50,460 bases of DNA from a bacterium (GTDB lineage Bacteria; Bacillota; Clostridia; Lachnospirales; Lachnospiraceae): NCBI GenBank assembly GCA_028727105.1, contig JAQYOU010000074.1, forward strand, positions 1-50,460. Direction: 5' to 3'. Shown here one piece after another: positions 49,597 through 50,460 of the stretch. The first letter of the stretch is position 1; every line of letters begins with the position of its first letter. The notes below the pieces were generated by a model, which saw only the letters and a program-made list of their open reading frames with translations, did no database searches and was not told the origin of the DNA. A program made the translations under genes and the position numbers.

Positions 49597-49608
49597 CTAA
49601 CATAAAAA

Positions 49609-49681
49609 TGCCCAGTTTCGGAATCGAACCAAAGACACAAGGATTTTCAGTCCTTTGCTCTACCAACTGAGCTAACTGGGC
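49609..49681 (-). tRNA. tRNA-Phe, anticodon GAA
   Basis: Acceptor GCCCAGT/ACTGGGC with discriminator A; anticodon stem AAGGA/TCCTT, loop CTGAAAA gives GAA; T loop TTCGATT. No CCA encoded. Last tRNA of the operon. Confidence 0.96.
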
Positions 49682-49687
49682 ATTGAG

Positions 49688-49761
49688 TTGCGGGGATAGG
49701 ATTTGAACCTATGACCTTCGGGTTATGAGCCCGACGAGCTTCCAGACTGCTCCACCCCGCG
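49688..49761 (-). tRNA. Initiator tRNA-fMet, anticodon CAT
   Basis: Anticodon loop CTCATAA. The three G-C pairs of the anticodon stem (GGG/CCC) and the unpaired C1-A72 at the acceptor end mark it as the initiator form. No CCA encoded. Confidence 0.94.
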
Positions 49762-49776
49762 ATATTAAATTTTAAA

Positions 49777-49858
49777 TGGATGGAGGTGGATTCGAACCAC
49801 CGAAGCAATTTGCAGCAGATTTACAGTCTGTCCCCTTTGGCCACTCGGGAATCCATCC
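49777..49858 (-). tRNA. tRNA-Tyr, anticodon GTA
   Basis: Acceptor GGATGGA/TCCATCC, discriminator A; anticodon stem CAGA, loop CTGTAAA gives GTA. The long variable arm (type II tRNA) fits bacterial tRNA-Tyr. No CCA encoded. Confidence 0.95.
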
Positions 49859-49879
49859 ATAACAACTATTAAGTTGTAA

Positions 49880-49952
49880 AGCCGATGATCGGACTCGAAC
49901 CGATAACCTGCTGATTACAAATCAGCTGCTCTGCCAATTGAGCCACATCGGC
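49880..49952 (-). tRNA. tRNA-Thr, anticodon TGT
   Basis: Acceptor GCCGATG/CATCGGC; anticodon stem CTGAT/ATCAG, loop TTTGTAA gives TGT; T loop TTCGAGT. No CCA encoded. Confidence 0.95.
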
Positions 49953-49985
49953 GTACAACACTTTTTTGTGCCTTGACCTTAAAAA

Positions 49986-50058
49986 TGGGACCTACAGGGC
50001 TCGAACCTGTGACCCTCTGCTTGTAAGGCAGATGCTCTCCCAGCTGAGCTAAGATCCC
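49986..50058 (-). tRNA. tRNA-Val, anticodon TAC
   Basis: Acceptor GGGATCT/AGGTCCC with discriminator A; anticodon stem TCTGC/GCAGA, loop CTTACAA gives TAC. No CCA encoded. Confidence 0.95.
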
Positions 50059-50063
50059 ACAAA

Positions 50064-50137
50064 CGACCCCAGGGGGACTCGAACCCCCGACCTCCGCCGT
50101 GACAGGGCGGCGCTCTAACCAACTGAGCCATGAGGCC
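50064..50137 (-). tRNA. tRNA-Asp, anticodon GTC
   Basis: Acceptor GGCCTCA/TGGGGTC with discriminator G, as expected for Asp; anticodon stem CCGCC/GGCGG, loop CTGTCAC gives GTC. It is the first tRNA after 23S rRNA. Confidence 0.95.
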
Positions 50138-50336
50138 TTATAAAAGGTATATACCTTCAAAACTTCATACAGATTTCCGATTTGGAAACAAATCTATTTC
50201 GAAACCGGTCACTTCGATTCCGCTTCGCTTCATCTCAGTGTCATTTGCAAGCAAATGTTCTTTCAAAGCCAGCCATTCCCTCACAGATAAATCTGTTTTC
50301 TCATGCCTGTCTTTTCAAGACCGCTTTTTTCCTTTT
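50138..50336 (-). other. Spacer between 23S rRNA and tRNA-Asp without a 5S gene
   Basis: About 200 bases with small hairpins (for example CATTTG-CTTG-CAAATG and ACAGAT/ATCTGT). The conserved 5S features, such as CGAACACGGAAGTTAAG, are absent on either strand. The sequence CTTCAAAACTTCAT just before tRNA-Asp resembles typical rRNA spacer material. Confidence 0.7.
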
Positions 50337-50460
50337 TGGTCAAGCCCTCGACCGATTAGTAACAGTCAGCTCCATACATTGCTGTACTTCCACCTCTGCC
50401 CTATCTACCTGATACTCTTTCAGGGGTCTTACAGTTTAAAACTGGGATATCTCATCTTGG
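50337..50460 (-). rRNA. rrl: 23S ribosomal RNA, 3' end (cut by window edge)
   Basis: The minus strand reads CCAAGATGAGATATCCCAGT, continues through AAGACCCCTGAAAGA, and ends CTAATCGGTCGAGGGCTTGACC, the standard end of bacterial 23S rRNA (E. coli ends CTAATGAACCGTGAGGCTTAACC). The exact 3' end is set by analogy; the rest of the gene lies beyond the right edge. Confidence 0.96.

Noticed and set aside
49464-49640. A 59-residue N-terminal extension of NfeD
   Set aside because: It covers the sigma-A promoter, the rRNA operon terminator and part of tRNA-Phe; the inner ATG has GGGAGG.

Overview
The window looks like a chromosomal segment of a motile, spore-forming Clostridia member, most likely Lachnospiraceae. 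This is an inference from gene content: a flgM-flgN-flgK run behind a sigma-D (sigma-28) promoter, SpoVT, a class B sortase with a TPKTG-type substrate, BspA-type leucine-rich-repeat proteins, a DUF6465-like protein, hemerythrin and MCP genes, and tRNA genes without encoded CCA. Base composition is moderate. Nearly every gene lies on the minus strand; the only sizeable plus-strand gene is the DUF5692-like membrane protein at 2047-3093.

Layout. 1-1870: late flagellar genes flgM, flgN and flgK (cut by the window edge) with their sigma-D promoter. 2047-3136: an isolated plus-strand membrane protein with its own promoter and terminator. 3139-7213: a metabolic run of MarR regulator, citrate synthase, Dabb protein, HAD hydrolase and ferredoxin-fused aldo/keto reductase. 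7214-7923: a gene-poor AT-rich stretch with a CIRCE-like operator and the wreck of a toxin-antitoxin pair. 7924-10831: DMT transporter, TRIC-type channel and M20 amidohydrolase. 10957-18315: chemoreceptor, DUF6465-like protein, degenerate HPr, a large membrane-anchored protein, a small Met/Arg-rich protein and NADP-type glutamate dehydrogenase.

18454-34817 is a cell-envelope region. A 2,716-residue secreted repeat protein, a class B sortase and a sortase-anchored LRR protein form one operon. A second membrane protein (31794-33182) shares the sortase's unusual cytoplasmic N-terminal domain. Between them sits an AAA ATPase plus DUF4276 (TOPRIM-like) pair that looks like a defence module, and an Rpn-like fragment. 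A SigV/RsiV-like ECF sigma and anti-sigma pair closes the region.

34940-42710: two tRNA-Pro genes (AGG and CGG), class A PBP with glucokinase, an aldo/keto reductase, SpoVT, an unknown protein, a hemerythrin-CheX fusion and an AEC transporter. 42788-46373: a three-gene cytoplasmic module of LRR protein, metallopeptidase/VWA protein and MoxR-type ATPase. 46505-49529: radical SAM/SPASM protein with an unusual inverted-repeat promoter, histidine phosphatase and NfeD. 49573-50460: the 3' end of a 23S rRNA gene followed directly, with no 5S gene, by tRNAs Asp, Val, Thr, Tyr, fMet and Phe and a terminator.

The most promising candidates for something undescribed are: (1) the LRR/VWA-metallopeptidase/MoxR module; (2) the cytoplasmic domain shared by the sortase and a neighbouring membrane protein; (3) the AAA-DUF4276 pair inserted between them. 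All family calls come from reading motifs by eye; no database search was run.
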